Source of the DNA: Tubulanus polymorphus
Lineage: Eukaryota > Nemertea > Palaeonemertea > Tubulaniformes > Tubulanidae
Length of the DNA stretch: 64,000 nt
Direction of reading: 5' to 3'
Assembly (NCBI RefSeq): GCF_964204645.1
Contig: NC_134028.1
Coordinates: forward strand, 24,278,153 to 24,342,152
Part shown: positions 47,613 to 60,000 of the stretch, piece by piece
Layout: each line of letters begins with the position of its first letter
Position numbering within the stretch: the first letter of the stretch is position 1
Position numbers and translations under genes: made by a program
The notes under the pieces: model-generated
The model's input: only the letters and a program-made list of their open reading frames with translations
Told to the model about the DNA's origin: nothing
The model's database searches: none

Positions 47613-50600
47613 CGATAGTCGAAATATATTAGGAATATCTCGAATTTAAAACACGTTCGAGAAAAAAAAAACTCCGATAATAATTTTTTGTATCTATTTT
47701 TTGAAATAGTCATTTAATATTTTATGTGATATATAGAAAATATTCATTAAACAATTTGTTAAAGTGTGTTACCCCTGGTTCTAGGTATATGCTGGAATTT
47801 CTATGTCCCTCCCAATAACAAACTCGCGTTCCCGTAAATGATAATGTCGTGATATTATGTTAAAGCTCGAGTCTAGTTCACACTTAGTCAAACTTTCGCT
47901 TTTTTCATAGGTTCCCTTTTTTTCTGTTGAAGATTAACTCGTTTATGCTTCCAGAAAGAGTATTTCCGAACTATGAAGAATATATATCAGTGGAATATAT
48001 GATTTCAGTTTGTATGCGTATGAAAAACAAGCTATTATTCATTACAAGAATATCTTGTTTTTGTCCATGATTTTTTCTCATCGCGACATAATTTTCTGTC
48101 TATTGAAAACTAGTATAGTAGATAATTAGCTTGTCAAAAAAATCTGTACTCGGGGGGAGGGGAGGGGCTTTTCTTCAATATTGCCGAGGGCTCCATAGAA
48201 TTATACCTGATGAGATAATATTTATGTCATGTATTCGATATTATTCTATGTTGTACTTAAAAATTTCGAATAATTTTTCGTGTTGGAAATCGCTTTGAAT
48301 CTGAAGTGTGGCAAAACCAATTGAAAGCGTTTACCCAATTAGTTCAGCAAGACCGTTTTGATTGAACGCAAAAGTTATTTTCAATCGCGAGAAAGAATCA
48401 TTTTCTCCGATGAAATCCGGTTTTACCCGATGAGCCGAAATACAAAACCATTTATGATTTGATGTTTAAGGCAAGATTTGTAGCGAGTCTGACAATTTCT
48501 GAAAATAGCTTATTTTTGGAAAAATTATGCTCTGATAAGTGCTTAATTTCAAGTAAAATCCTGAAAGCGTTGAAAAGTACTTTCTTTTCAGAGGCGATGT
48601 CATCGCAGAAAATTCTACTGACAAATTTTATCGCGGTCTATTTTGATTTAGAATGCTGGAAGCTCATAGAAAAATGGTGGGAACTCGTCTTTGTATTCGA
48701 GAAAAAGTCTCGATCCTACTTACTACTAAGAACCCCCCCCCTTTAAGGGCAGGAATTCCTTATGCTTCGACTTGTTGGAAAATATTTTTCCAAACTTTCC
48801 AGAAGTTCCCTTTTTATCCCTTATAGATGATTTACTCTTTTCGTTGAAACTCTACGTGTTTTGATTTGATTTTTACTTAGATAATTCTCTGATTTTCGTT
48901 AAGTATTGAGTGCAATTATAATTTGTAAGTTTGACGTCGGGACCCGGTTCCACAGTTCTCTTGGTTTAGTTTGACTCTAAATTTAAATCAGTTTCTATTG
49001 TTTTAGCCTTAGATTCAAGGGTCCCATATGCTGAAATTCTAAAGGGGCTGCATTCATTGTTAAATGTATGACATCATTGCTGCTATAGTAGTATGCTGAA
49101 GTAGTAAGGCTTTTGATCTTCCAAAAAATACAGAAAATTAAGCTTAATTTTGGTGTAAGCTTCTATTTTTCACATTAGCTCAATGTATTTCATAGCGATT
49201 ATCAGCATTGAAAGAATATTAACATCCTCTCTGGTTTGGGCAGAAGATATTCTATAAGTGGTGGCTGATTCTCAGAGGGGTGGATGTGAAAATGAAAGGG
49301 TAGGCTGCCCCTCTAAAAACCCAGAGAACATTGAACTGCGGAACTGGATCCAGTTTGTTGGAAATGTCCCCTGTAAATCCTCTTACGTTTGGTTTTGTTT
49401 GTTTGTGATGATTATGGCTTCTATACTTAAAAAAATACGAATGGGGCAAAATTTTAGAACAGAAGTTTTGGCTTTTTTTGAATGATTGAATAATGTGTAT
49501 TATTGTTGTTATATTGATTTGTAGCCAAATACTTCAGATAATTGAGTTACATACACTTCAGATCAGTTTGTTGCGTAGCAGGGGCAGATGCCTCCCAGAA
49601 ATTTTGGAAAAGTATCCCTTTTATTGTTATATACAATAACGATTTATGTATAGAATCGTTCACTTGGGACTTACAAACATTTTATTATAGGCCGAACAGA
49701 TTTTTTGTTATGGCAAATTAGAAGAATTATTATATCGGTTTAACTGCCCATTTTGGCTTTCTAATCCCAGGTATTATTTATGGCCCATCTTTGCGTAAAT
49801 AGATCGTAAAGTATGACCTAATACTGGGTTTCTTAATAATCTGTTTGATTTGATTGGTCCAAAATCATGCAAATTAAGCGGGTTCTGTTGTATCTTTGCG
49901 TTCAGGTTTTTTCCTCGTTTCGAAATAGATTTCAATTTGTTTAAGTGTTACTGTAATTACTAACTCGGTGTGTGAACGTTTTGTCACTCGAGTAAAAAGC
50001 GTATACAAGAGCTCATCGTCTTCAGAGTGTGAAATTGATTGATCCACTTAAAAAATCATGATTTCGATAAATGAGAATAAAATACGACTCTAATCTAGAG
50101 ATATTTGATATTCAGGATCCAGTTCTACAGTTGTCGGGGTTTAAGTTCGCCTCAGAAATTGTAATCAGTTCATTTTGAATGTTTTCAACTCTACGGTCTG
50201 ATATTTGATTTCGATAACTTTGGAACCGGGTCCAGCCTACCGCCCTCGCGGGGAAGAACGTTAGATTATTTTTTGAATATTTTTTTCGGCTTTGTTTTAT
50301 GATACTTTTCCTTTTTATAGATCTATCTCTGCACGCGAGAAATTGAACCTCGTTATAACGAACTCGGATATCTTCACTTATTCATTCGGAAAATTGATTA
50401 GGTTTTTTTTTACCGTAATAGCGAAATATCGGTTTTAATCCCCCAGTTCGACTGTTGTGGTTAAGAATACGAGTCTTTACAGTTGAATATTTGAAAGTTA
50501 ACTACATATAACTTTTAAATCGTTACCTCAATATTGTGCAACCGGATCCTGATATTCTGAGTTCGTTGTAACGGGGTTTCTTTATACTTTATTACCGTTT

Positions 50601-51940
50601 ATAAAAGTTTTTTTTTAAAGTCCAGATTTCTAGATTTTACCTTCGAAAACAAACTTTGTTTCTTCTTATGATTTTTACCATTGATGCGATGAATTTTAAG
50701 CGACTTTAATGCGAATGATGAGATTTTAGCGGTTTTTTTGTGCGAAATTATAATACTTACCAGACTGTTCCAGTGTATGCGTGCATTCTTATGTATGGAA
50801 TTTTTTAATACCTACTTATAAGATATAGAAGCAAAATTATACATTATATATATTTTTATATGAAGACAATTATATATATATATTATACGTGATGATGTAT
50901 GTGATTTGTTATAATCGACCTTGACCTTGAAACGCGTGCGGTGCAAAATCTTTCAGCGCGCTCTACTGGACGTAAATCACCTAGTTTAGATCGGGGATTG
51001 AAGATTTCCCAAAATAAATCTTAGTCAGATTTACTGACTTGAAACATGGACTCTAAAACGATTTTAGATTCGTTTTAGAGTTCATGCTTGAACGGTTTAC
51101 CGAGAAACTTCATCAGATTCCCAATTGAGAATCGGGCAACTCGCCCCGAGGCGTGGTTTACAGTTGTTGCGATCTCTGAACAATTCTTTTGAACATTTTG
51201 ACAAACAAATCTCAGAGCCGTGTTTCATTGTGGTTTGATAAAAGTAGGTATCATCAAATTCGCGTTTGAAGAGAAACTCGAATGTTTTTGAAATACATTA
51301 GTTTGGCACTGACACTGAGACAACAGTCGCTACTTGCCGATTTAACTTACGTATTACTTTATCTGCTTGGGATAGAAATCTGTAAAGTTTGTATTATTGC
51401 AAAACGGTTTGTCACGATTCAAATAAAATATTGGCACAAATAAAGTTTCGTTGTTTGTTTTTCTTTTTTTTTGAGGATGTGTCGCGATAACGGCATTATA
51501 CTACTTTTCCACCCGGCGGCAATCCAAATATTTGTTGGTTTGGGCTTCTTAACAATCTTGGTACCTCAAACCTCTCTTCCCTTGATTAAAGTGGCCCTGG
51601 CTCCCGGTCTATTACCCATTCATCGCGTGTGGACTTGCGTATTTACAAATCAGGGGATGGTGGACTTTCTACCTCATTGCTGGATTCATCCTCGATTATC
51701 TAGGGTGACGACGATAGACAATTAAGTCCCTGGATCGTGGATAGTCGGCAAGCAAATCCTCGGCTTAGACTTAAGACCAGTTATAAGATTTAAGACCACT
51801 TTTTGACGTACTTCTCGACTATGGAGCCAGCCCTCAGGTGACGTCACCCATCAATAAGTGATATTCTGAGAGGTGGTTGCGCTACGTTATTCTAAACGAA
51901 ATGCCGAAAAGCCTTTATGATTGTTTATTTTCTATTTAGT
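47613..51940. other. Gene-poor region downstream of ZFAND4
   Basis: About 4.3 kb without a supported gene. It is AT-rich, with a long run of T and AT patches and several relics of fold-back families (near 48948, 49262, 49340 and 50112). Part may be a long ZFAND4 3' UTR; the region near 51400 carries an AATAAA. Open frames here are short and resemble nothing recognised. Confidence 0.5.
50112..50235. repeat. Small fold-back element (GGATCCAGTTC / GGAACCGGGTCC ends)
   Basis: AGGATCCAGTTCTACAGTT at the left and TTTGGAACCGGGTCCAG at the right are imperfect inverted ends, related to 19801-19911. Confidence 0.5.
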
Positions 51941-52990
51941 TTATAAATTGGTTTCTTTTAGATGAACAGTTAAATCCTGTAATTCGTTTGCCAGACATGC
52001 CGCTGATAGAGGGCTATTCTTGCTAGTAGAATACCTAGACGTGCTCGACTTGATTATCTCCGTTAAATGGTCGTCGTTTATTTTCATGTGAACCCGTATC
52101 TTATTCAGGATGACTCCAATCGAGTATACGTCGAAACGACGACGATCAGTCAAACCAACGCTGAAGAATTCCGGTACCATGACAGACGACCTTGTTGCGC
52201 GATCCCCCATCACGTCAGCGCCCACTTGAAATCGCCATTCATTTTCCGGCGATGCGGCGCTTAAATTGATTAATCGCGGTATCATTTTGCCCCGTAGATC
52301 TCTCACAACGATATTTTCCATCCCGATGTTGTTGATTACGATTCCTTTCTTGTGGACCGAGTTAACGATAACGCTTACGCAATACATGACTTCCGTCCAG
52401 TCGGATAGTTTGTATTTCGTCGGTTGGTTTCTTCGCAGACGTTTTATTTCGCTGGTGAACATTGTTTTGAGGCTGATCCCGCCGTCTTTCATGGCCAGCG
52501 CCCAGTCGTGATATCCGTCCTGGCGATTATCAGGCATCAAAGGAACCAATCCTAACATTTGCGGCACCGCTGGGGTCGATTGAAGGTATTTGAGCATCGT
52601 CGCTTCCTCGAGAATATTATGAATTGAAGAGCGATTTTTCTGGAAGTATTTCAACACTATCGGAGTACCCTGATATATGGCGCGGTAAACATTACTTCCC
52701 GATCTACCTAGCTTTGAATTTGTACCTTCTTCATTCGTGTAAAGCCGTACCTTTCGGTGGGCACCATTCAAAAACAAAGATTTCCAATCTATCAATTCGT
52801 TGACGGCCTCGGATTTCCACAGGATTTTCGCTGCTCGAATCATTTCCTTTATTTGTTCGATGTTGACGGGAAGTGGGAAAACACGGGGCACGAAATCTAC
52901 GTCTGAAGTTGGGTCAATGAAAGTCACATTGAGCACGGATCGAGAGTGAGATTGACCGGGGTCATGGGCTGCTACATCATTGCCTTCCAT
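51941..52990 (-). CDS. Single-exon pseudokinase
   Basis: Uninterrupted frame of 349 residues with a protein-kinase fold. Seen: a glycine-loop-like LGRSGSNVYRAIYQG (about 94-108), beta-3 Lys114 in PIVLKYF, alpha-C Glu at 128-129, a hydrophobic alpha-E segment, and DVYSIGVIL (Asp287) as in subdomain IX. The catalytic loop reads VINNIGMENIVV, so HRD has become INN although the loop Asn is kept. The Mg-binding DFG reads NLS (about 242-244) and APE is VPE. Loss of both catalytic aspartates argues for a pseudokinase. The first 75 residues resemble nothing recognised. A TGTTGTTAG acceptor 3 bp before the ATG suggests an upstream non-coding exon. No family name can be given. Head-to-head with the glutamate receptor, 1040 bp apart. 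Confidence 0.75.
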   Translation of the reverse strand: MEGNDVAAHDPGQSHSRSVLNVTFIDPTSDVDFVPRVFPLPVNIEQIKEMIRAAKILWKSEAVNELIDWKSLFLNGAHRKVRLYTNEEGTNSKLGRSGSNVYRAIYQGTPIVLKYFQKNRSSIHNILEEATMLKYLQSTPAVPQMLGLVPLMPDNRQDGYHDWALAMKDGGISLKTMFTSEIKRLRRNQPTKYKLSDWTEVMYCVSVIVNSVHKKGIVINNIGMENIVVRDLRGKMIPRLINLSAASPENEWRFQVGADVMGDRATRSSVMVPEFFSVGLTDRRRFDVYSIGVILNKIRVHMKINDDHLTEIIKSSTSRYSTSKNSPLSAACLANELQDLTVHLKETNL

Positions 52991-54030
52991 AATCTAACAA
53001 CAGAAAAAAAAACAATAGTTCACTGTCAAAAGTGTATTCGAACAAAAATATGCTGGATTTTGCGCATAATGATTTGTTATTAGTACCGGCTTCTCTAGTG
53101 TTATCGAGGCTTCTCGAGCTTCAAACGAAGTGTTCTGTATCATTTCTTGATATCGTGCTCGTCCCGGTTCTGTACAACCACGAAATTCTGAGGCGAATAA
53201 ACGAAAATATTAGAAACCACATTCTATACGCAGCAGTCCTCGGAGCCAGGAATTACAAGGGGTACTTTATTCTTAATGGCATTCAGTTAGTATATCTTTA
53301 AAACAACTATTAAAAACAAAGTACGTTAAACCGCTCAGAAATAAAGCATCATCTGCAAACTGATGAAGGTCAGTGTATGGAAGAAGAAAACTCAAAATAA
53401 ATATTCTATTTAGGATTTTACCTCTTTTGGGTCTTTTCAAGCCCGGTGTAATCGGCAACTTCTCGTAATTTCGTATACCTAACAACGAATAATCCATCTT
53501 ATATATGATCCGCAACCCTGACCTGATCGGATGTGACGAGTTGCTAAGATAATATTACCAAGGTAACCAGGTGTTCCGGGCTGCCCTATAAGTCGATATC
53601 TAGGGAAATCGACGGTAACTAGGGCGCTCTTTAAATAAAAAAGGCTGATCATTTTTTAGTTTAAATCGTAATAAATGGAAACTTCATGATCAGAATTGAT
53701 GCATCGCATGTTGTGCTATTGAAAACAGTTTGACGTGGGATGGTTTGATTTATTCGTAATCAAATTAACGATATCATTCGTAGGCTGCGCATAATGTGTA
53801 TATTTTTTTTCATCGCTGATGGAAACAGCGAGCGCGAAATCATCATTCAACATCGAGCAACATTAACGCCAGTAGTGAACCGCAGCGCGGGGTACTGTTT
53901 GAATCCATTACGATAACGATGGATGTCATTTTGTGTAAAAAATGGAGTCATCAGAAATGGATTCATTAGACGGCGGATTTTCATTTAAAGCCTGATCGAA
54001 CTTCTATCAAGACGGGAATCAGTTACTGAA
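52991..54030. promoter_or_regulatory. Divergent region, pseudokinase / glutamate receptor
   Basis: About 1 kb between divergent starts, expected to hold both promoters and probably a 5' exon of the pseudokinase. A minus-strand stretch near 53420-53495 is open and ends in AG|GTAAAA, but its phase does not fit the pseudokinase frame. Otherwise nothing recognised. Confidence 0.4.
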
Positions 54031-57000
54031 ATGAAGACATCAAACATTTGTCTTGTTCTCGCGCTGTGTCAAGTAACCTTCGTCCTCGGGGCTAAAGTAA
54101 ATCGAATGAAAATTGGTAAGGATATGCATGCATAAAATTCTGATTTATCGAAGTACGTATCCAGCGTTTTTTTTTGAGTGACGCGCGCTAATCAGCTTTA
54201 GAAATGAATTTCAGGAATGGTTCTCGATAAAAAGTTTGCTTCGCTTGAGAATCTCACTCGGTTCGCTATAAACGAATGGAAAACGGTCGATAAAGATGTT
54301 AGTTTTGTGTTATCTATTATCAATGATGAGTCCGGTTTACTGGCAATCTTAAATAGCGGTAGGTTGATATCAACTTGATCCATTTTTCTCTTATGCGGCA
54401 TATAGAAAGCTATCCTTCATCCGACTAAGATTGGACGAAATTAGTTTTTGTTAATTCTATTCTTCAAGTTATTTTTTTGTGTTATTCTATCACGCATCTC
54501 ATTTGTGTATTTTTTTGTGGAGTAATAAACATCACCCGTTAGCGTGACTGAGTTTATGGGCAGTTCGTTTACGCGGAAATGCGGACCTTTTCTAACGGAC
54601 CCTTTTGTTAAGTCCCCGTAGTAGATAGGTCAAGCCTAGGATTTTATTCAATAATTCATTTACTGAAATTTCATTTTCTACAAAAGAGAACCTTTTTCGG
54701 ACACTGGTTGGTTCGTCGTAACCTCCTCAACCTCCCACGCCACGCGGGCCTAATAAACTCTATATCATATTTTTTCTGAACTTTGATTCGTTTGAATTTT
54801 TCTTCAGTTTGTAATATTCTGGCTAATGAGCTACACGTGTTGATAGCAGTAACTTCAAACAGTGTATCCCGCATAATCGCAGAACTGATCGCAAATTCCT
54901 CGATTCCATTACTGACCATTCCAACCGCGCCGTTGTCTTCACCCATCGCGTCTACGATCGACGTTTCTCCGACTATGGATGACACGATTTCGGTTGTATT
55001 GAGCATCGCTCAGCAAAAACAGTCGAAATCATTCTCCAGCGTCGTCGTCATCCACGATACTGAAAATACAGGTAAAAACGATCGGGAAAAGAGAGTTTCG
55101 AAACGGCTGTGAGATTTATGTAGAGCTCAACACCGAAACAGAAACACGGAAACAAATATGTTTGATCTCGGAGACTTTGTTCCCGAAACTTTGTTTCTCG
55201 TTCTCGTAAATGCACACATTAATACAGGAAACTCTCGCTAAGATATTTGTGCGTCGTTTTTTCTCTTTCTTAAAGTTATTTATGATCTTATTTTCCTTCT
55301 TATGTCGCGTTCGTAAACTTCAGAATGGGCCACAGAAATGATCGCTCGACTTACGAATCTAGAGATAGAATCTTCAGTTTACAAGATCGACGGCTCAAGT
55401 CTACGCGATCGAAAACTGTCCGCGAAAAAAGTCGTTAGGTTGATTGACGACTGCAAAGTATTATCGTACAGCAGTTTGTTCATCATTCGAACTGAAAACA
55501 ATCTAAGTGCTTACACGCTGACAGAGGTTAGTTTTAACAATAAGGTGATAGTGAAATTATGCGCACTCATTCATTTCGTTTACAGGGGCTCGTATTAGAG
55601 TTATAGGTCGTGTAAAAACGATAATCTGTTAACCCAGTGTCTATAATATACGTACTGTCTGGATTAACAGATTATCGTTTTTACACGACCTACAACTTTG
55701 ATACGAGCCATTTTGTGATTTCGTAATGTGTTATCTTTAAGAATTGTATAGCGGGTTCTAATTTCGTATTCTCTAATCGTAGGTTTGGGATTCGAACCTG
55801 CCTGTTCGGATCATGCGCTGGATCGTTGTAGCCGATGCCTCTTTTTCCCTCTCACACGTTGCTAATTACAGTAATTTAGCGGTAATCTACCCGGGTTTGA
55901 ATTGCGTCGAAGTCAAATCTTCAAATTCGAACGTAAGTCGGCCCAAAATCAAAGAGAATAGAATGTCATAGAATATGTTTTATCACTCGACAAAAATACA
56001 GTTGTTTTGAGCACCAAAAAAATCAAAACAGAAATTGTGAAAATTACAATGATTAATACGGTTTATGCATAAACAGATAGTTCACAAACGAACTACCTGA
56101 GAATATTTTTCAAATCATTTTCATAAATTCATTATCTTCTTACATTTATAATGCAATCGAATTTAAACCTAATCGGTGATTTTTTGAAAATGAAGACATT
56201 TTTTCTTTAATCGTTACAGTACGTAATGTGGTCACTGTTGGACACGCTTCACTACCTACGAAATACTATCGAATCTCGAATCTCGAATGTTGGATATCTG
56301 AATAACGGCTCCATCGCTCGCTGCTCGAATTCGTCGATTGCAATTAACGCCCCATCTGACGACGATGCTACCCTGAAATTGTTTGAGGTAATTCATTCAT
56401 GACATAGCAGCGCGTTCATTTGGTTTGTTTGCGTTACGAAGGTCAATCTAGGTGAACTGGGGCACAGCCCGAGGGAGAGACCTTGGTAAATTCCGAGAAT
56501 GATTGATTCCACGCAATAGCGCGTTCTTTGATGTTTAGCTTGTTTTTGTTTATAGTAGGTGAAATAGGTGAATTCAGGCACGGTGCGAGGGAAAAATTTG
56601 TAAAATTCGAAAATAATTCCACATTATTATCAATCCAGGCAGAATGTTTGGTTAAAATTAGCAGCCATGGAAACGTGGCGACCTACTTGACTGATAACGA
56701 ATGTTTGTTGTCGTTTATCCGCCTTCGTTTGAAAGTACATCAAGCATTTGTTCGTTTGACGGAAATTGATTTTGTTTGATCTATTTGTATCGGGTAAATA
56801 TTTTCCCGGTTGAGTTGCGCTTTTACGAGACGTGTTTTAGCGAAATGTTGATTAGGTATCATTGACATCGGGAGAAGGCTGCGAGTTATAGTATGAATCA
56901 TCACAAATCCAAAACCCAGGTCCTTTGAAATATCGATTCTAAAGTTCATCGTAGTTCATTTTTAATGTTTTTTTATCATGGTCGTTTCAAGTTGGTTTTC

Positions 57001-60000
57001 TTGTTAATATCAACCTGGAATAAACGTTTTCTTACAGCAGACAAACTCATCCAAACTGAATAACGAAACCGCGATGAAATTCAACGACAACCGAGTTCGA
57101 ATCGACGGCCGATTCTGCGTGATGAGCTGCCGGACTGACGTCACTGGTCGCGGTGAAATGTTGCCGGTTGCCGAATGGACGACTGTCGGACAATCCTTAA
57201 CCATGCTACACGATCATAAACAGATATTCCCGGAGAAATTTTCACAATTCAACGGAAAACAATTAATCGTAGCGGCCCTCGAGGTAGGTTTCCTCTCTAT
57301 AGAAATATTTGTTACAGTATCGGTACCTATTTTCACAGGCACTATTCTTTTCCACGCATATTCTACAGGCAAAACCGTTTAATATTCGAGTTGGTGAAAT
57401 GCCTGACGGATTCGTTAGATTCAAAGGGTTTTGTTTCGATATTCTGGATGAACTGGCCAATCAACTTAATTTCACGTGAGCTTGATTAAATTCGTAACTC
57501 TTTCTGGGGTTAGGATAAGCGTGAATGACTGAGAACGTTATGTGTTTTTTCAGGTATAAGATAATCGAACCGATTGATAAAAAGTGGGGTGCTCCGGTAA
57601 AGAATGGAACCTGGAACGGAATGGTCGGCATGGTTAAAAGAGGGGTAAGTGACGTACTCGTCGGACTTTGGCGGGATCTAGGGACGAATAGGGGGCCCGT
57701 ACTGAATGGACATATCATGATTTATAATCATATATAGCAGAGAGAGGTTCCGCAGATCCTTGGGTAGCAGTCAGCCACACTTGGGTAGCTGTCAGTCAGT
57801 CTTGGGTAGCAGTCAGTCAGTCTTGGGTAGCTGTCAGTCAGTCTTGGGTAGCAGTCAGTCAGTCTTGGGTAGCTGTCAGTCAGTCTTGGGTAGCAGTCAG
57901 TCAGTCTTGGGTAGCTGTCAGTCAGTCTTGGGTAGCAGTCAGTCAGTCTTGGGTAGCAGCCGGGTCCTCAGTGGCATATGAAAAAAAGAACCAATTTCAA
58001 AGTAACGACTGATCATTATTACCGCATTGTGTTTTCTTTTATTCTCTTTTACGCGCAAGGAATCGGATTTCGCCGTCGGGCCGTTTACAATAACCGCGAT
58101 TCGAGAATCAGTGATAGACTTCACAACGCCTTACATCGAAGACGGAGCCGGCATGATCATGAAAAAACCGACCGAGAAAAACAAAGCTTTCAAGATCTTC
58201 AAACCGTTGAATTACAACGTGTGGTTGTCGATTACCGCGACGATAGTCGTCTCAAGTTTGGTTCTATTCGTCGTGACGTTGCGCAGTCCTTTCGATAGGC
58301 GGCAGTTGGCGAAACGAATCGCCTCGAAATGTCCGAAGAAAGCTCGTAATAAGAGCAGTATACAGAACAGTATATGGCTCGCGTTTGGTTGTTTTATGGA
58401 ACAAGGTTAATCGATACATTACTAGCTCTTAATCTGCAATAATTCGTCACGATTCATTATGTATAACTGATAAAAACGTCGATTTGAAATCTATTTCACT
58501 AAAGCATTAAAAATCAAGAATTTCATCTTCAACGAAATTTCTATCACATGTCCGGGCGCTTTCTGCAGTGCACAAATAGATGACTAACTGTACAGTGAGG
58601 CCCGTGATCAGTTGCGTGGTTCACTATTCGGTATTACTATAAGTTCACAAATAGTCGACTAACTCCTATATCCGAAGTTCGCTCTCGCGTCATACTATGA
58701 ATAATGAACTTATTTCGTGCTGTTTGGAAAGGACCTCTGATTATTGTCATTTTCGTTGCAGGTTGTGATTTCTACCCGAAAGCGTTCTCAGGTCGAATTA
58801 TAGTCGTTTTCTGGTGGTTCTTCACTATCATTATCGTAGCGACTTACACGGCAGATTTAGCCGCCTATCTGACCGTGCCTGATATTCCTGTGCCGCTGCG
58901 GGATCTCGACCAACTCGTACGTCAGAAACAAATACTTCCGCTATTCAAACCGGGTTCGAACCTGTATACGTTATTTGAGGTATATTATGTTGCTCTTTGG
59001 ATTCGGTATCACCATGGACTCTTAAGTCTATGGTATTATGGATCAATTTCTTTTAACTTTTACCCCGGGGTTAACTTGATTGACTCTGTGGAGCCCGAGC
59101 ATACTTCTGGCAAATTCACGTTTTCTTGAATTTATTTTTTCAATTAATGAAAGTCATAGTAGGCACACACTGAAATAGTCTACATGGAGTACTTGATGCA
59201 GCTGTGGCTTGAGACCGTTTGATTCCATCCTCCCCCGGCAGGGATTCGAACCTGATGGCATCGAGATTGCCACGGCACGAAACCCTGCCATAATCGACCG
59301 TGTGCGCAGATACATGCGCAGTTCAGATGATGTGATTTTTAGCCAATCGGAAATCCCGTTTTATTTTAGCCCGGGTTTTCCCATTTATAGTTCTTCCTTG
59401 AAATTTGCCTCAACGATTATACAACGAGCAATCTGATTGGTGCCGCCAGTTTTCGTTCGGAAAGCTGCGCATGTATCTGCGCACCCGGTCTACTGATGCA
59501 GGGGTTCGTGCCGTGGCTGAGTGTAGCGATGCCATCAGGTTCGAGTCCCTGCAGAGGGAGGATGGTTTGATTCTCGCATGAATGTATTTCTAAATTGCGT
59601 TTCAATTAGGCCAATCAGATTTTTTCTTTAGGCTGATATCTTGAGTGCCAAAAACATTTATAAGAGGGGGGGGGGCAGTGTCCAGAGTGCCCTATATCCG
59701 CCCTCGTAGGCATATCAAAGTAATCGTGATACCACCAATTTGTTTTTGTCGTTGAATTAGATGAGCCTATTATTACTCGAATGTACTTTTTTTAATTTAC
59801 AGCAAGCTCGTGGTAGTTCAGTGTATTCTAAAGTTTGGATGATGGCGCAGAACATGCCGAGAGTGCTGAGCAACGTGCACGGATTTCAGCTCGTATTGAG
59901 GGACAAAACCTGGGCTTTCATGTCCGATTATCTGCAGCTCGAGTACGAACGCAATAAGAACTGCGGTCAGTACGTCCTGTCGACGGCTAAGTTCAATCAA

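Noticed and set aside
51471-51725. Plus-strand frame of 84 codons with a hydrophobic stretch
   Set aside because: No homology, no conserved context, and it lies at a region of fold-back repeat relics.
53273-53515. Minus-strand frame as a first coding exon of the pseudokinase
   Set aside because: Its donor is in phase 1, whereas the pseudokinase acceptor needs phase 0 to reach the ATG; joining gives an early stop.
57760-57981. Open frame with repeated LGSSQSV
   Set aside because: 21-bp minisatellite in an intron; receptor exons on both sides join in frame without it.
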